DNA from: Natronospiraceae bacterium
Lineage (GTDB): Bacteria; Pseudomonadota; Gammaproteobacteria; Natronospirales; Natronospiraceae
Assembly (NCBI GenBank): GCA_007133205.1
Contig: SLND01000176.1
Location: 1-38,697 of the forward strand
DNA length: 38,697 bases
Reading direction: 5' to 3'
Below, in pieces: positions 1-10,496 of this stretch. A program made the translations under genes and the position numbers. The notes below the pieces were generated by a model. It ran no database searches, was not told where the DNA came from, and saw only the letters and a list, made by a program, of their open reading frames with translations. Positions within the stretch are counted from its first letter, which is position 1, and each line of letters opens with the position of its first letter.

Positions 1-2
1 AT

Positions 3-896
3 GCGCCGCGCGAGATCATGAATCTGCCCGGCGAGAAGGTCATGATCCCGATGGAGAGCGAGGAGGAGGCGCGCGAGGCAGTGCGCTATGTGGCCTCGCT
101 CGAGGCCGATGCGGCCAAGCTCTGGTTCCTGCCGGTGGCCGAGGCCGATCAGCAGGAGGCAATCGATACCCGGGTGGCGGCCCTGGCCGAAGCCGCAGAC
201 AAGCACGGCATCCCGCTGGTCACCCATGCCACCAGCCTGCGCGAGGCCAAGGTGGCGGTGGAAGCCGGCACCGATGTACTGGTCCACGGCGTCTTCGACG
301 AGGAAGTGGATGAGACCTTTCTGGCATCGGCGCGTGAGGCGGACGTGGTCTACGTGCCCACCATGATCGTGACCCGCGGCTACCTCGACACCTACCGCGC
401 CATGACCGGCGATCATCCCTTCGAGCTGGACGACCCGCACGACTGCGTGGACGAGGACACCCGTGCGTTGCTGGAGGGCGCCGACCGCTTCGCCGACCAC
501 GAGGCAGTGGCGCAGCGCGATTCAGAATGGCAGACGGCCTTCGAGGAGCGGATCGAGGCCCAGGAGGAGAACATGGCGAGCAATCTGGCCGCCGTTCACG
601 AGGCCGGGATCACGGTTGCCGCCGGCACCGATGCCGGCAATCCGGGCACGGTGCACGGGCCCTCGATCTACGCTGAACTCGAGACCATGCAGGCCGCCGG
701 GATCGAGCCCGCCGAACTGATTCCGATGGCGACCGCGAACGGCGCGCAGGCGATGGGACGTGAGGATTTCGGGATAGTCGAAGCCGGCCGGAAGGCCGAC
801 CTGATCGTACTGGATGCAGATCCCGGCGAGGACATTGGCAATCTGCGCGAGATGAGCGGCGTGATGCGCGGCGGTCAGTGGTTCCGCGAGCCCTGA
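3..896 (+). CDS. Amidohydrolase family protein (imidazolonepropionase-like), 5' end truncated by window
   Basis: Open frame runs to the window edge (…APREIMNLPGEK…); metal-hydrolase-like segments LVTHATS, VLVHGVFDEE, TVAAGTDAGNPGTVHGPSIYAELETM, GRKADLIVLDADP. Confidence 0.85.
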   Translation, partial: APREIMNLPGEKVMIPMESEEEAREAVRYVASLEADAAKLWFLPVAEADQQEAIDTRVAALAEAADKHGIPLVTHATSLREAKVAVEAGTDVLVHGVFDEEVDETFLASAREADVVYVPTMIVTRGYLDTYRAMTGDHPFELDDPHDCVDEDTRALLEGADRFADHEAVAQRDSEWQTAFEERIEAQEENMASNLAAVHEAGITVAAGTDAGNPGTVHGPSIYAELETMQAAGIEPAELIPMATANGAQAMGREDFGIVEAGRKADLIVLDADPGEDIGNLREMSGVMRGGQWFREP

Positions 897-904
897 GTCG
901 AATA

Positions 905-929
905 CGGGTCCTGCCGCCGGCAGGACCCG
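905..929. terminator. Perfect palindrome CGGGTCCTGCCG-C-CGGCAGGACCCG between convergent genes; likely bidirectional hairpin terminator
   Basis: Seen directly between the stop codons of the amidohydrolase (+) and phhB (-); no clear U-tract, so moderate confidence. Confidence 0.5.
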
Positions 930-941
930 TGTACGCAATCC

Positions 942-1277
942 TTACTTGAACAGCGCGTCCACCTTGGCGGCGCAGATGAAGTCGTTGATCGACAGGCCGT
1001 CGATGGCGTGGGTGGACCAGTTCATCTCGCAGTAGTTGAAGCCGAGCTTCATGTCGGGATGGTGGCCTTCGGCATTGGCGATCCAGGCCACGGCGTTGAC
1101 GAAGCTCATGGTCTTGTTGAAGCCCTTGAACTTGAAGGTCTTGCGGATGGTCTTGCCATCCTCGAGCAGTTCCCAGCCTTCGTCGAGTTCCTTGAGCTGT
1201 TTTTCGGCCTCGGCCCGATCCATCGGTTTGACACCGCCCTCGCAGGGCGCGCAGTGCTGTTCACTGAGTGCGCTCAT
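942..1277 (-). CDS. phhB: Pterin-4a-carbinolamine dehydratase
   Basis: 111 aa; …FKFKGFNKTMSFVNAVAWIANAEGHHPDMKLGFNYCEMNWSTHAIDGLSINDF typical of PCD; directly downstream of phhA. Confidence 0.95.
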   Translation of the reverse strand: MSALSEQHCAPCEGGVKPMDRAEAEKQLKELDEGWELLEDGKTIRKTFKFKGFNKTMSFVNAVAWIANAEGHHPDMKLGFNYCEMNWSTHAIDGLSINDFICAAKVDALFK

Positions 1278-1365
1278 CGTTCTTCCTCTCTGGTGGTTTG
1301 TGCGTATTCATCAACGGCAAGCGGCGGCCCATCGGAGCCGCCGCGCCGGGTTCTCGCCTACTGGT

Positions 1366-2211
1366 TCAGGAAGCTTCCTTGAGCATCTTGCGGAAGCGCT
1401 CCTGTTTTTCCTCGGGCAGATCGTCGAAGGGGAAGTTCGGCGGATGCATGCCCTTGCGCTTGGCTTCCTCGACCAGGCCCATCAGGTCCTGCCTGGCGAC
1501 ATCGAACAGGTCGTCGAGACTGTCGATGACGAAGTAGGTGCGCTGGTAGATGTCGATCCGGTAGGGGGTGCGCATGCACTCCACCGGGTCGAAGGGCTTG
1601 CGCTCGGGCTCGTCGCTTTCCACCGAGTAGACGGTTTCCCCGGGCGAGGAGACCACCCCGGCGCCATAGGTGCGCAGGCCTTCCTCAGTATTGATCAGAC
1701 CGAATTCCACCGTGAACCAGTACAGCGCCGCGAGGTACTTGCGGTCTTCCTTGCTGGCGCTGAGACCCGCCTTGCCATAGGCATGGGTGAAATCGGCAAA
1801 GCGCTGGTCGGTCAGCAGCGGTGTGTGCCCGAAGATTTCGTGGAAGATGTCCGGTTCCTGGAGGTACTCCATTTCCTCGCGGGTGCGAATGAAGGAAGCC
1901 GCCGGGAACTTCTTGTCGGCCAGCAGGGCGAAGAACTTGTCGAAGTTGATCAGGGCCGGCACCGGCGCGACTTCCCAGCCGGTGTGATCCCGCAGGACTT
2001 CGGAGACTTCCTTGCACTGCGGTACCCGGTCCTCGGGGAATTCCATCCGCTCCATGGCTTCCATCCAGATCGGCGAGGCCCGGCCCGGCAGGATTTCCTT
2101 CTGCTGGGTGATCAGCTCGTGCCAGATCTGGTTCTCTTCTTCCGTGTAGTGAATGTAGCCATTCTCGTCAGGCGTCTTGGCGGTGTACTTGGTGCCTTTC
2201 ATCGGACTCAC
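1366..2211 (-). CDS. phhA: Phenylalanine 4-monooxygenase
   Basis: 281 aa; iron-site motif FHEIFGHTPLLTDQRFADF and WFTVEFGL. Confidence 0.96.
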   Translation of the reverse strand: MSPMKGTKYTAKTPDENGYIHYTEEENQIWHELITQQKEILPGRASPIWMEAMERMEFPEDRVPQCKEVSEVLRDHTGWEVAPVPALINFDKFFALLADKKFPAASFIRTREEMEYLQEPDIFHEIFGHTPLLTDQRFADFTHAYGKAGLSASKEDRKYLAALYWFTVEFGLINTEEGLRTYGAGVVSSPGETVYSVESDEPERKPFDPVECMRTPYRIDIYQRTYFVIDSLDDLFDVARQDLMGLVEEAKRKGMHPPNFPFDDLPEEKQERFRKMLKEAS

Positions 2212-2328
2212 CTCCCCTGAATGCTTGCGGTCGCGCTCCGCCCACTGGGCGGGCCCGGCATGCTGTGCCGCGGATTCTACAGCCTTTGACCTGCTTTCGC
2301 AGAATCTGTTCGTTGCTCCGAACGGGTG

Positions 2329-3567
2329 TTAAACAGCTGTCTTTTGCTTTGATTTGTAGCGTTTTTTCACGTACTCCTCAACCAGAGCCTGGAACTCCCG
2401 GGCGATGTCGTCGCCCTTGAGGGTGACTGTCTTCTCGCCGTCCTCGTAGACCGGTGCCACCGGGCGTTCGCCGGTCCCCGGCAGGCTGATGCCGATGTTG
2501 GCGTGGCGCGATTCGCCGGGACCGTTCACCACGCAGCCCATCACCGCCACGGTCATGTCCTCGACACCCTCGTGCTGGCGCCGCCAGCGCGGCATCTGTT
2601 CGCGCAGCCAGCCTTCGATGTCGGCCGCCAGCTCCTGGAAGAAGGTGGAGGTCGTGCGCCCGCAACCGGGGCAGGCGACCACCTGGGGGGTGAAGGCGCG
2701 CAGGCCCATGCTCTGCAGGATCTCCTGGGCCACGATCACTTCGCGGGTGCGCGCACCCCCGGGTTCCGGTGTCAGCGAGATGCGGATGGTGTCGCCAATG
2801 CCCTGTTGCAGCAGCACGGCGAGGGCCGCAGTGGAGGCCACGATCCCCTTGCTGCCCATGCCGGCTTCGGTCAGGCCCAGGTGCAGCGGGTAGTCGCAGC
2901 GTTGGGCCAGCTCGGAGTAGACCCGGATCAGGTCCTGCACGCCGCTCATCTTGGCCGAGAGAATGATGCGGTCGCCGGCCAGGCCCAGTTCCTCGGCCTT
3001 GGCGGCGCTGTCCAGCGCGGAACGGATCATGGCCTCGAACATCACTTCGCGGCCGTCGCGCGGGCTGGCCGCGCGGGCGTTTTCGTCCATCAGCCGGGTG
3101 AGCAGGTCCTGGTCCAGGCTGCCCCAGTTGACGCCGATACGGACCGCGTTGCCGTGCTCGATCGCGGTATCGATCATTTCGGCGAACTGCGGATCCCGCT
3201 TGCGGCCCTTGCCCACGTTGCCGGGGTTGATTCGCAGCTTGGCCAGCGCCGCCGCGCAGGCCGGTTCGGCCGCGAGCAGCTTGTGGCCGTTGAAGTGAAA
3301 ATCCCCTACCAGGGGCACACTCACCCCCATGCCGTCGAGGCGCTCGCGGATACGCGGGACGGCGGCGGCCGCCTCGCGGTTGTTGACCGTCACCCGTACG
3401 ATCTCGGAGCCGGCGCGGGCCAGCTCGGCGACCTGGGTCACCGTGGCCTCGATGTCGGCGGTGTCGGTGTTGGTCATGGACTGGATCACGATGGGGGCAC
3501 CGCCGCCGACGGGAACGTCGCCGACCATGACCTGGCGGGCGTGCTGTCGCATTACGGGCTCGTTCAT
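2329..3567 (-). CDS. ispG: 4-hydroxy-3-methylbut-2-enyl diphosphate synthase
   Basis: 412 aa; [26 protein letters not shown], Fe-S region CPGCGRTTS … [22 protein letters not shown]. Confidence 0.97.
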   Translation of the reverse strand: MNEPVMRQHARQVMVGDVPVGGGAPIVIQSMTNTDTADIEATVTQVAELARAGSEIVRVTVNNREAAAAVPRIRERLDGMGVSVPLVGDFHFNGHKLLAAEPACAAALAKLRINPGNVGKGRKRDPQFAEMIDTAIEHGNAVRIGVNWGSLDQDLLTRLMDENARAASPRDGREVMFEAMIRSALDSAAKAEELGLAGDRIILSAKMSGVQDLIRVYSELAQRCDYPLHLGLTEAGMGSKGIVASTAALAVLLQQGIGDTIRISLTPEPGGARTREVIVAQEILQSMGLRAFTPQVVACPGCGRTTSTFFQELAADIEGWLREQMPRWRRQHEGVEDMTVAVMGCVVNGPGESRHANIGISLPGTGERPVAPVYEDGEKTVTLKGDDIAREFQALVEEYVKKRYKSKQKTAV

Positions 3568-3629
3568 GGTCTTCGCCTGCCGGCCTGCGGTAAACGTGAC
3601 ATTTTACCTCAGCGACCCGGGGGCGAGCA

Positions 3630-4856
3630 TCAGGTGCCTGCCGTGGGCGGCAGGCGTTTCCAGCGCCGGTCGAGGATCAGAAGCGGGATCATGACCAGGA
3701 AGATGGCCGCCGAAAGCCCCGGCAGGGCCCAGCCCAGAAGCCCCAGCAGCCCCGCCGCGTCAATCAGCGCCGCACCCAGCAGCGGTCCGGTCAGCGAGGC
3801 CCAGCCATAGGCGGCGGAGAAGGCAGCATTGGCGGCGGGCAGGCTCTCGGAGGGCACGCGGTCGCCGAGAATCTTGAGACAGACCGGGTAGGCGCCGCCA
3901 CCGGCCAGGCCGATGAAGAAGAAGCCGACGAGAGTGGCTGTGAAGCCGACCCCGGTCCAGGCGATCCAGCCGGTCGCCAGCGAGGCTGCGAGGCCGATCA
4001 CGCCGAGGGCCGCGAGCACCCGCTTGGCGCCGATACGGTCGGCAATCATTCCGCAGAAGGGCTGGATCAACACCGAGGCAATCAGCATCACGCCGACGAT
4101 GTTGAGCGCCTCCACCCGCGAAAAGCCGAGTCGCTGCCCCTCGACCGGATAGACCCCGGTCATGCCGTTGTCGAGTACACCGAACAGCACCGCGCCGAAT
4201 ATGCCGAGCGCCGCCACCCGCCACACCAGCCGCCCCCCGTCACGCTGTCGGCTGCGCGCGGGATCCGGCCTGGGCAGGCTCTTCATCCCCCACAGGCAGA
4301 CCGGCGTCATGACGATGGCAATGATCCCGACCAGGGCAAAGCAGACCAGGCCCAGCCATTCGTAGGCCGGGCCCGAGGCAAGGACGCCCCCGCCGTAGCC
4401 GAGTCCGAGCACGGTGCCGTAGGCAGCCATCGCCCGGCCCCGGGTGTAGGCCGGCACGCCACGCAGCAGGGCCGTTTCGGCAGCGACGAAAGTCATGCAC
4501 GCGGCCAGGCCGAGCAGAAAACGCACCGGGAAGAGCAGATCCTCGTGCACCGCCAGGGCGAGCCCGAGCGCGGAAAAGCACACGCCCTGGAGGATGATGC
4601 CGGCCACGGCGATGCGGCGCGCTCCGGATCGTGCCACCCAGCGACCGGCGAGGGGACTGAGCAGGGCAATGGCCAGGGACAACGCCGCCGAAACGCCGCC
4701 GGTGTAGTACTCGGAAAAACCCCGTTCCTCCAGGATCGAGGCCACCAGCGGCGCGCTCGCGCCAAAGCTCACCCCCACGAGCCCCATGGACAGGATCAAT
4801 GCCGCTACTGCGGGCAGCGTCAGGGCGTGGCTTTCGTCGCGGGGTTGGGGGGTCAT
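3630..4856 (-). CDS. MFS transporter
   Basis: 408 aa, about 12 hydrophobic segments; loops LAGRWVARSGARRIAV and GMIADRIGAKRVLAALG. Confidence 0.85.
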   Translation of the reverse strand: MTPQPRDESHALTLPAVAALILSMGLVGVSFGASAPLVASILEERGFSEYYTGGVSAALSLAIALLSPLAGRWVARSGARRIAVAGIILQGVCFSALGLALAVHEDLLFPVRFLLGLAACMTFVAAETALLRGVPAYTRGRAMAAYGTVLGLGYGGGVLASGPAYEWLGLVCFALVGIIAIVMTPVCLWGMKSLPRPDPARSRQRDGGRLVWRVAALGIFGAVLFGVLDNGMTGVYPVEGQRLGFSRVEALNIVGVMLIASVLIQPFCGMIADRIGAKRVLAALGVIGLAASLATGWIAWTGVGFTATLVGFFFIGLAGGGAYPVCLKILGDRVPSESLPAANAAFSAAYGWASLTGPLLGAALIDAAGLLGLLGWALPGLSAAIFLVMIPLLILDRRWKRLPPTAGT

Positions 4857-4870
4857 TCAGGCGTTAACCG

Positions 4871-4969
4871 ATGCAGGAGCCCTGTTCCAGGGGCGAACCG
4901 ATCCAGGGGCGAGCCGGCCGACGGCGATGCCGCCGGCCGGTCGGGACAGGAATGTCCCTCCTACTGCTG
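4871..4969. repeat. REP doublet (REPIN-like) no. 1: two inverted TAGGAG-stem-TTCC-stem'-CGA arms
   Basis: Left arm 4871-4896 atgcaggagccctgttccaggggcga; right arm 4941-4969, reverse complement cagcagtaggagggacattcctgtcccga. Confidence 0.75.
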
Positions 4970-6742
4970 TTCTTCAATCCACTCCGCGATGATGTCTTCC
5001 AGCACCTCCAGCGGCACCGCCCCCTGGAGCAGGACCGCGTCGTGGAATTCGCGGATGTCGAAGTCGTCGCCCAGTTCGTCCTCGGCCTTCTGGCGCAGTT
5101 CGCGAATGCGCAGCTCGCCGATCTTGTAGGCCAGGGCCTGGCCCGGCCAGGCGATGTAGCGGTCGACTTCGTTGCGGATGTCGTGGGAGGCGCGCGGGGC
5201 GTTTTCCTCGAAGAATTCGATCGCCTCGTCGCGCTCCCAGTCCATCATGTGAATGCCGGTGTCGAGCACCAGGCGCACCGCCCGCCACATCTCGTAGGCG
5301 AGCTGGCCCATCTCCTCGTACTCGTCCCGGTAGACGTCCATCTCGTGGGCCAGGTACTCGGTGTATAGCGCCCAGCCCTCGGTGAAGGCGGTCGGACTCA
5401 TGTGCCGGCGGAACTGGGGCACGTCCTCGAGTTCCTGGGCCAGAGCGATCTGGAAGTGGTGACCGGGCACCGCCTCGTGCACCGACAGCGCCGGGACTTC
5501 CCACTTGGGCCGGGTCTCGGGGCGGTAGAGGTTGACGTAGTAATAGCCGGCGCGGCGCCCGTCACCCGAAGGGCGCGAGTAATAGGCGGTGGTGGTGTCG
5601 GGCGCGATCTCGTCCGGGATCGGGCGCACCCCGTAGGGCATGCGCGGCATGGTCTTGAAGAAGGCCGGCAGCTTGGGGTCGATGCGCTTGGATTCGGCCT
5701 TGTAGTACTGCAGCAGGTCGTCCGGGTCCTCGAAGAAGAACTTCTCGTCGGTGCGCAGATACTCGAAGAAGTCGAGCAGGTCACCGTCGAAATCGAGTTC
5801 CTGCTTGATGTCCTTCATTTTCGCCCGGATGCGCTCGACCTCGTCGAGGCCGATCTCGTGGATCTCTTCCGGGGTCAGCTCGGTGGTGGTGTGACTGGCC
5901 GCCACGTGGGCGTAGTATTCCTCGCCATTCGGGAAGTCGCGTGCACCCAGGCTTTCCTTGGCCCCGGGGATATATTTCTCGGTGAAGAACTCGTGGAAAC
6001 GCTCGTAGGCGGGCAGCACCACATCCTCGACCGCCGCCAGGCCGCTTTCCCGCAGCGCCTCGCGCTCGTCATCGTCAATGCGTTCGGGCATGTCCTTGAA
6101 GGGCGCGTAGAAGCCGCTGTCCTCGGGCTCATCCACCAGCTGCGATTCGATCTGCGGCGGGATTCGCTCGGCAATTATTTGCGGCAGGGTCCAGCCGGTC
6201 TCCAGCCCGCGCTCCATGAGCGCGATGGTCTGGTCCATGTACTCACCGAAGCCTTCCAGGCGCGCGATCCAGTCCTCGTAGTGGTGGGCGCGGTCGAAGT
6301 CGAGGGCATCGGTGATGCGATGGGCGTTCTGGATGCCGCCACGCTGGTTGAGCGGAATCAGGTGCGAATCATGCTCGAAACCCGCGATGCTGTTCTCGTA
6401 GTCGTAGCGGAACAGGTCGTAGTTGAGCTGTTCCTTCTCCGGCAGGACCTCGCGGTCGATGGCCAGCAACCGGTCGAGCGCGTCCCGGGTAGCCTCGCGC
6501 CGGGCCTCGATCGCCTCCGCGCTCTGGTCCGGCCAGCGGTCGTTGTAGCGTTCGTCGCCCTGGCGCGCGGCGAAGGTCGGATTTTCCTCCAGCCGCCGCT
6601 CCCACTCGTCGTCGAACAGCGCGTGGAGGTCCTCAACCGCCTGTTCGGCATCATTGTCGGCCTCGTCCGGCGCATCTTCGGGCGCGCAGGCGGCCAGCAG
6701 GACGGCCACCATGATCAGCAGGAATGTACGGGAAAGCTGCAT
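4961..6742 (-). CDS. DUF885 family lipoprotein (putative metallopeptidase)
   Basis: Start placed at MQLSRTFLLIMVAVLLAAC (lipobox LAAC); ALSVHEAVPGHHFQIALAQE motif and C-terminal AYKIGELRIRELR typical of DUF885. Confidence 0.88.
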   Translation of the reverse strand: MQLSRTFLLIMVAVLLAACAPEDAPDEADNDAEQAVEDLHALFDDEWERRLEENPTFAARQGDERYNDRWPDQSAEAIEARREATRDALDRLLAIDREVLPEKEQLNYDLFRYDYENSIAGFEHDSHLIPLNQRGGIQNAHRITDALDFDRAHHYEDWIARLEGFGEYMDQTIALMERGLETGWTLPQIIAERIPPQIESQLVDEPEDSGFYAPFKDMPERIDDDEREALRESGLAAVEDVVLPAYERFHEFFTEKYIPGAKESLGARDFPNGEEYYAHVAASHTTTELTPEEIHEIGLDEVERIRAKMKDIKQELDFDGDLLDFFEYLRTDEKFFFEDPDDLLQYYKAESKRIDPKLPAFFKTMPRMPYGVRPIPDEIAPDTTTAYYSRPSGDGRRAGYYYVNLYRPETRPKWEVPALSVHEAVPGHHFQIALAQELEDVPQFRRHMSPTAFTEGWALYTEYLAHEMDVYRDEYEEMGQLAYEMWRAVRLVLDTGIHMMDWERDEAIEFFEENAPRASHDIRNEVDRYIAWPGQALAYKIGELRIRELRQKAEDELGDDFDIREFHDAVLLQGAVPLEVLEDIIAEWIEEQQ

Positions 6743-6932
6743 GTCTCGGACTCCTCGGGTTGTCCAGCTCGGGTCAGTCAAGCGCGCTCCGCGGGAGAAA
6801 ATCTCCCCTTGTCCGCGGGCGCGGATGGATTGATCCGAGCTTACTTAGGTATCATTACGCTCTTCCATCGAATTGAAGAATAAAGGGTCGGCGCCCCGAC
6901 CACCAATCCACGCGATCCAGAGGAAACCCCGC

Positions 6933-8021
6933 ATGGGCCGGAAAACGCCGCTGTATCAGAGGCATGTGGACCTTGGTGCCCGCACCGTCGATTTCGGCGG
7001 ATGGGACATGCCCGTCAATTATGGCTCCCAGATCGAGGAGCATCACCGCGTCCGCCGCGAGGCCGGGGTGTTCGATGTGTCGCACATGACCGTTGTCGAT
7101 ATCGAGGGCGAGGGCGCGCGGGAGTTCCTGAGAAACTTGCTCGCCAATGACATCGACAAGCTGAAGGGTCCCGGCCGGGCGCTGTATGGCTGCATGCTCA
7201 ACGAGCAGGGCGGGGTGATTGACGACCTGATTACCTACTGGCGCGAGGAAGGCCGCTACCGCATGGTGGTCAATGCGGCCACGCGCGAGCGGGACCTGGC
7301 ATGGATCCGCGAGCAGGCCGATGGGCACGCGGTGGAAGTGGTGGAGCAGGCCGACACCGCCATGCTCGCGGTCCAGGGCCCCGAGGCGCGCGAGCGGGTC
7401 GCCGGCCTGCTGCCCGAAGGCGACCGCGAAGCGGCATTGGCACTCAAGCCCTTCCAGTGCGGCGATTTCGGCGATCTGTTCATCGCCCGCACCGGCTACA
7501 CCGGGGAGGACGGTTTCGAAATGGTCCTGCCCGCCGACCAGGCCGAGCGCTGGTGGGACGGGCTGATGGAGGCGGACGTGGCCCCGATTGGTCTCGGTGC
7601 ACGCGATACCCTCCGCCTGGAAGCCGGGCTGAACCTCTATGGCCAGGACATGGACGAGGACATCACGCCGCTGGAGTGCGGCCTGGGCTGGACGGTGGCC
7701 TTCGAGCCCGAGGCGCGTGACTTTGTCGGTCGTGCGGCCCTGGAGCGCCAGCGCGAGGCGGGGGTGGCCACAAGCTTCGTGGGCCTGGTGCTGGAGGGTC
7801 GCGGCGTGCTGCGTGCCGGGCAGGTGGTGAAGAGCTCGGCCGGGGAAGGCAAACTGACCAGCGGCAGCTACTCGCCGACACTGGAGCGCTCCATCGGTCT
7901 CGCGCGGATCCCCCGGGACGCCGGCGAGCAGGTGGAAGTGGCCATCCGCAAGCGCGAGGTGCCGGCACGCGTGGTCAAGCCGCCCTTTGTCCGCAAGGGC
8001 AAGCCGAATATTGATCTCTGA
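6933..8021 (+). CDS. gcvT: Glycine cleavage system T protein (aminomethyltransferase)
   Basis: Start at MGRKTPLYQRHVDLGARTVDFGGWDMPVNYGSQIEEH; GRTGYTGEDGFE-type and GLGARDTLRLEAGLNLYGQDMDE. Confidence 0.97.
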   Translation: MGRKTPLYQRHVDLGARTVDFGGWDMPVNYGSQIEEHHRVRREAGVFDVSHMTVVDIEGEGAREFLRNLLANDIDKLKGPGRALYGCMLNEQGGVIDDLITYWREEGRYRMVVNAATRERDLAWIREQADGHAVEVVEQADTAMLAVQGPEARERVAGLLPEGDREAALALKPFQCGDFGDLFIARTGYTGEDGFEMVLPADQAERWWDGLMEADVAPIGLGARDTLRLEAGLNLYGQDMDEDITPLECGLGWTVAFEPEARDFVGRAALERQREAGVATSFVGLVLEGRGVLRAGQVVKSSAGEGKLTSGSYSPTLERSIGLARIPRDAGEQVEVAIRKREVPARVVKPPFVRKGKPNIDL

Positions 8022-8090
8022 GCATCCTGATCTTTGAAATGGCGCCTCCAGCAGGGCGAATCCGTGAACTGCAGCAGGGAGTAACTGGCA

Positions 8091-8483
8091 ATGAGCGATG
8101 TTCCCGCGGAACTCAAGTACACCAAGAGCCACGAATGGGTGAAGGTCGGCGATGACGGCACCCTGACAGTGGGTATTACCGATCACGCTCAGGCCGCGCT
8201 CGGTGATCTGGTGTATGTGGAAGCGCCCGAGACGGGCGAAAGTTATGCGCCCGGTGACGCCTGTGCCGTGGTCGAATCGGTAAAGGCGGCGTCCGATATC
8301 TATTGCCCGGTCGCCGGCGAGATCGTCGAATCCCACGAATCCCTGGCCGATGAGCCGGAGCACGTGAACGAGGACCCCTACGGCGACGGCTGGATCTTCA
8401 AGCTCAAGCCGGAAAATCCCGGTGACGTGGACGAGCTGCTGGACGCCGATGCCTATCAGAAGGTGATCGACGAAGAGGACTGA
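8091..8483 (+). CDS. gcvH: Glycine cleavage system H protein
   Basis: [41 protein letters not shown] and lipoyl-lysine region [12 protein letters not shown]. Confidence 0.98.
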   Translation: MSDVPAELKYTKSHEWVKVGDDGTLTVGITDHAQAALGDLVYVEAPETGESYAPGDACAVVESVKAASDIYCPVAGEIVESHESLADEPEHVNEDPYGDGWIFKLKPENPGDVDELLDADAYQKVIDEED

Positions 8484-8545
8484 GACTGACTGCCACGACC
8501 GTGGCAGGCAGGAGTCCATGAACTGAAACAGAACAGGTAGTGCAG

Positions 8546-9919
8546 ATGCCCTTCATACCCCATACGGATAACGAAGTCCGGGAAATGCTCGATGCCATTG
8601 GTGTCGAGAATATCGAAGCGCTGTTTGATGAAATCCCGGATTCCCTGCGGATTCATGATGTTCCCGGTGTTCCGGAATCCCTGTCCGAAATGGAAATCTC
8701 CCGGCTCATGCATGAACGGGCCGGACGGGATGGGCAGCCGGCCTGCTATATCGGTGCCGGTGCCTACGAACATCATGTGCCCGCGGCCGTATGGGAAATC
8801 ACTACCCGGGGCGAGTTCTACAGCGCCTACACTCCCTATCAGGCCGAAGCCAGCCAGGGCACCCTGCAGCTCATCTACGAGTACCAGACCATGATGGCGG
8901 AGCTGACCGCCATGGATGTGTCCAATGCCTCCCTTTACGACGGTGCCACGGCACTGGCCGAGGCCTGTCTGATGGCGGTGCGGGCGCATCGCAAGTCGAA
9001 ATCACGACGCGTCCTGGTGCCCAAGTCACTGCATCCGCTTTACCGGCGGGTCACCGAGGTCATCGCCGGGACACAGAATCTGGAATTCGTGGACCTGCCC
9101 TACGACCCGACGACCGGGACGGCGGATCTCGAGGCGCTCAGGCAGTGGCAGGGCGAGGATGTCACCGCAGTGGTGGTGCCGCAGCCCAACTTCTTCGGCT
9201 GCCTGGAGGATGGCGACGCACTGACCGACTGGGCGCACGAGAATGGCGCCATGGTGATCGGGGTGGTCAACCCGACCAGCCTGGCGGTGTTGCAGCCGCC
9301 GGGCGACTGGGGCCAGGCCGGGGCCGACATCGTGGTCGGGGAAGGCCAGCCCCTGGGGATTCCCCTGTCCTCGGGCGGGCCCTATTTCGGCGTCCTGTGC
9401 TGCCGCCAGAAGTTTGTTCGCCAGATGCCCGGACGCCTGGTGGGGCGCACGGTGGACGAGGAAGGCCGCGAAGGTTTCACGCTTACGCTGCAGCCCCGCG
9501 AGCAGCATATCCGCCGTTCCAAGGCCACCTCCAATATCTGCACCAACCAGGGCCTGATGGTCACCGCGGCCACCATCTACATGGCGATGCAGGGGGCCGA
9601 GGGCCTGGCGCGGGTGGCGGCGGCAAGTCATGACCGCACCCGCAAGCTGGTGGGGTTGCTGGAAGACATCGACGGAGTGGAGTCGGTCTTCGACGGACCC
9701 TTCTTTCACGAGCGGGTGATTCGCCTGGACCGTGCCGCCGATGAGGTCCTCGCCGGGTTGTCCGAGCGCGGCATCCTGGGCGGGCTGTCACTCAAGGAAT
9801 GGTATCCCGAACTGGGTGAGGCGATTCTGGTCTGCGCTACCGAGACCAAGACGGACGAGGATCTTGCCGCCTACCGTGATGCCCTGCGCGATGTCATGGC
9901 GGAGAACCGGGCGGCCTGA
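8546..9919 (+). CDS. gcvPA: Glycine dehydrogenase (decarboxylating) subunit 1
   Basis: [19 protein letters not shown]…; [59 protein letters not shown]. Confidence 0.96.
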   Translation: MPFIPHTDNEVREMLDAIGVENIEALFDEIPDSLRIHDVPGVPESLSEMEISRLMHERAGRDGQPACYIGAGAYEHHVPAAVWEITTRGEFYSAYTPYQAEASQGTLQLIYEYQTMMAELTAMDVSNASLYDGATALAEACLMAVRAHRKSKSRRVLVPKSLHPLYRRVTEVIAGTQNLEFVDLPYDPTTGTADLEALRQWQGEDVTAVVVPQPNFFGCLEDGDALTDWAHENGAMVIGVVNPTSLAVLQPPGDWGQAGADIVVGEGQPLGIPLSSGGPYFGVLCCRQKFVRQMPGRLVGRTVDEEGREGFTLTLQPREQHIRRSKATSNICTNQGLMVTAATIYMAMQGAEGLARVAAASHDRTRKLVGLLEDIDGVESVFDGPFFHERVIRLDRAADEVLAGLSERGILGGLSLKEWYPELGEAILVCATETKTDEDLAAYRDALRDVMAENRAA

Positions 9920-9960
9920 AACAGTGGGCGTTCGCAGACATAACTCAAGGAGTCATACTG

Positions 9961-10455
9961 ATGGCCGATTTCAAACTGGATGGCAAGCCGATGCAGACCG
10001 TCGGGGAACTCCCCGCCGCGGGTGACAAGGCCCCGGACTTTCGTCTTGCCGACAAGCATGGCGAGGTGAAATCCCTGGCCGATTTTTCCGGCAGGAAGAA
10101 ACTGCTCTACATCTTTCCCAACATCAACACGCCGGTCTGTGCCACCAGTGCATCGGAGTTTGACCGGCACGCACAGGACAATCCCGATATCGAGATGCTG
10201 ATGGTCTCGGTGGATCTGGATTTTGACGTGTTCTGCGAGGGTGGTGGACGTGCCAACGTGACCCCCCTGTCGATTTCCGGTGACAGCAGTTTTGCCACCG
10301 ACTACGGCGTACTGGTCGAACAGGAACCGCTGACGGGGCGTACCGCACGGGCGGTTGTCGCCGTGGATGAGCAGGACAAGGTGATCTATTCCAGGCTGGT
10401 TCCCGATGTAGCCCAGGAACCGGATTATCAGGAAGCGATTGCCGCCTTTCGCTGA
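9961..10455 (+). CDS. tpx: Thiol peroxidase (atypical 2-Cys peroxiredoxin)
   Basis: 164 aa; [16 protein letters not shown] (peroxidatic Cys region), DFDVFCEGG (resolving Cys region), [30 protein letters not shown]. Confidence 0.92.
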   Translation: MADFKLDGKPMQTVGELPAAGDKAPDFRLADKHGEVKSLADFSGRKKLLYIFPNINTPVCATSASEFDRHAQDNPDIEMLMVSVDLDFDVFCEGGGRANVTPLSISGDSSFATDYGVLVEQEPLTGRTARAVVAVDEQDKVIYSRLVPDVAQEPDYQEAIAAFR

Positions 10456-10496
10456 ATCGACAAGCTGCAAGCCGAACCACTACAGGTAGCAAAAGC

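Noticed and set aside
6743-6932. Glycine riboswitch upstream of gcvT
   Set aside because: Looked for the tandem aptamer signatures in the 190-bp leader and could not find a convincing match; a covariance-model search would settle it.
6855-8519. 554-aa minus-strand ORF opposite gcvT/gcvH
   Set aside because: Lies wholly antisense to two unmistakable genes; long shadow ORFs are expected in GC-rich DNA with strong third-position bias, and the translation resembles no family I recognise.
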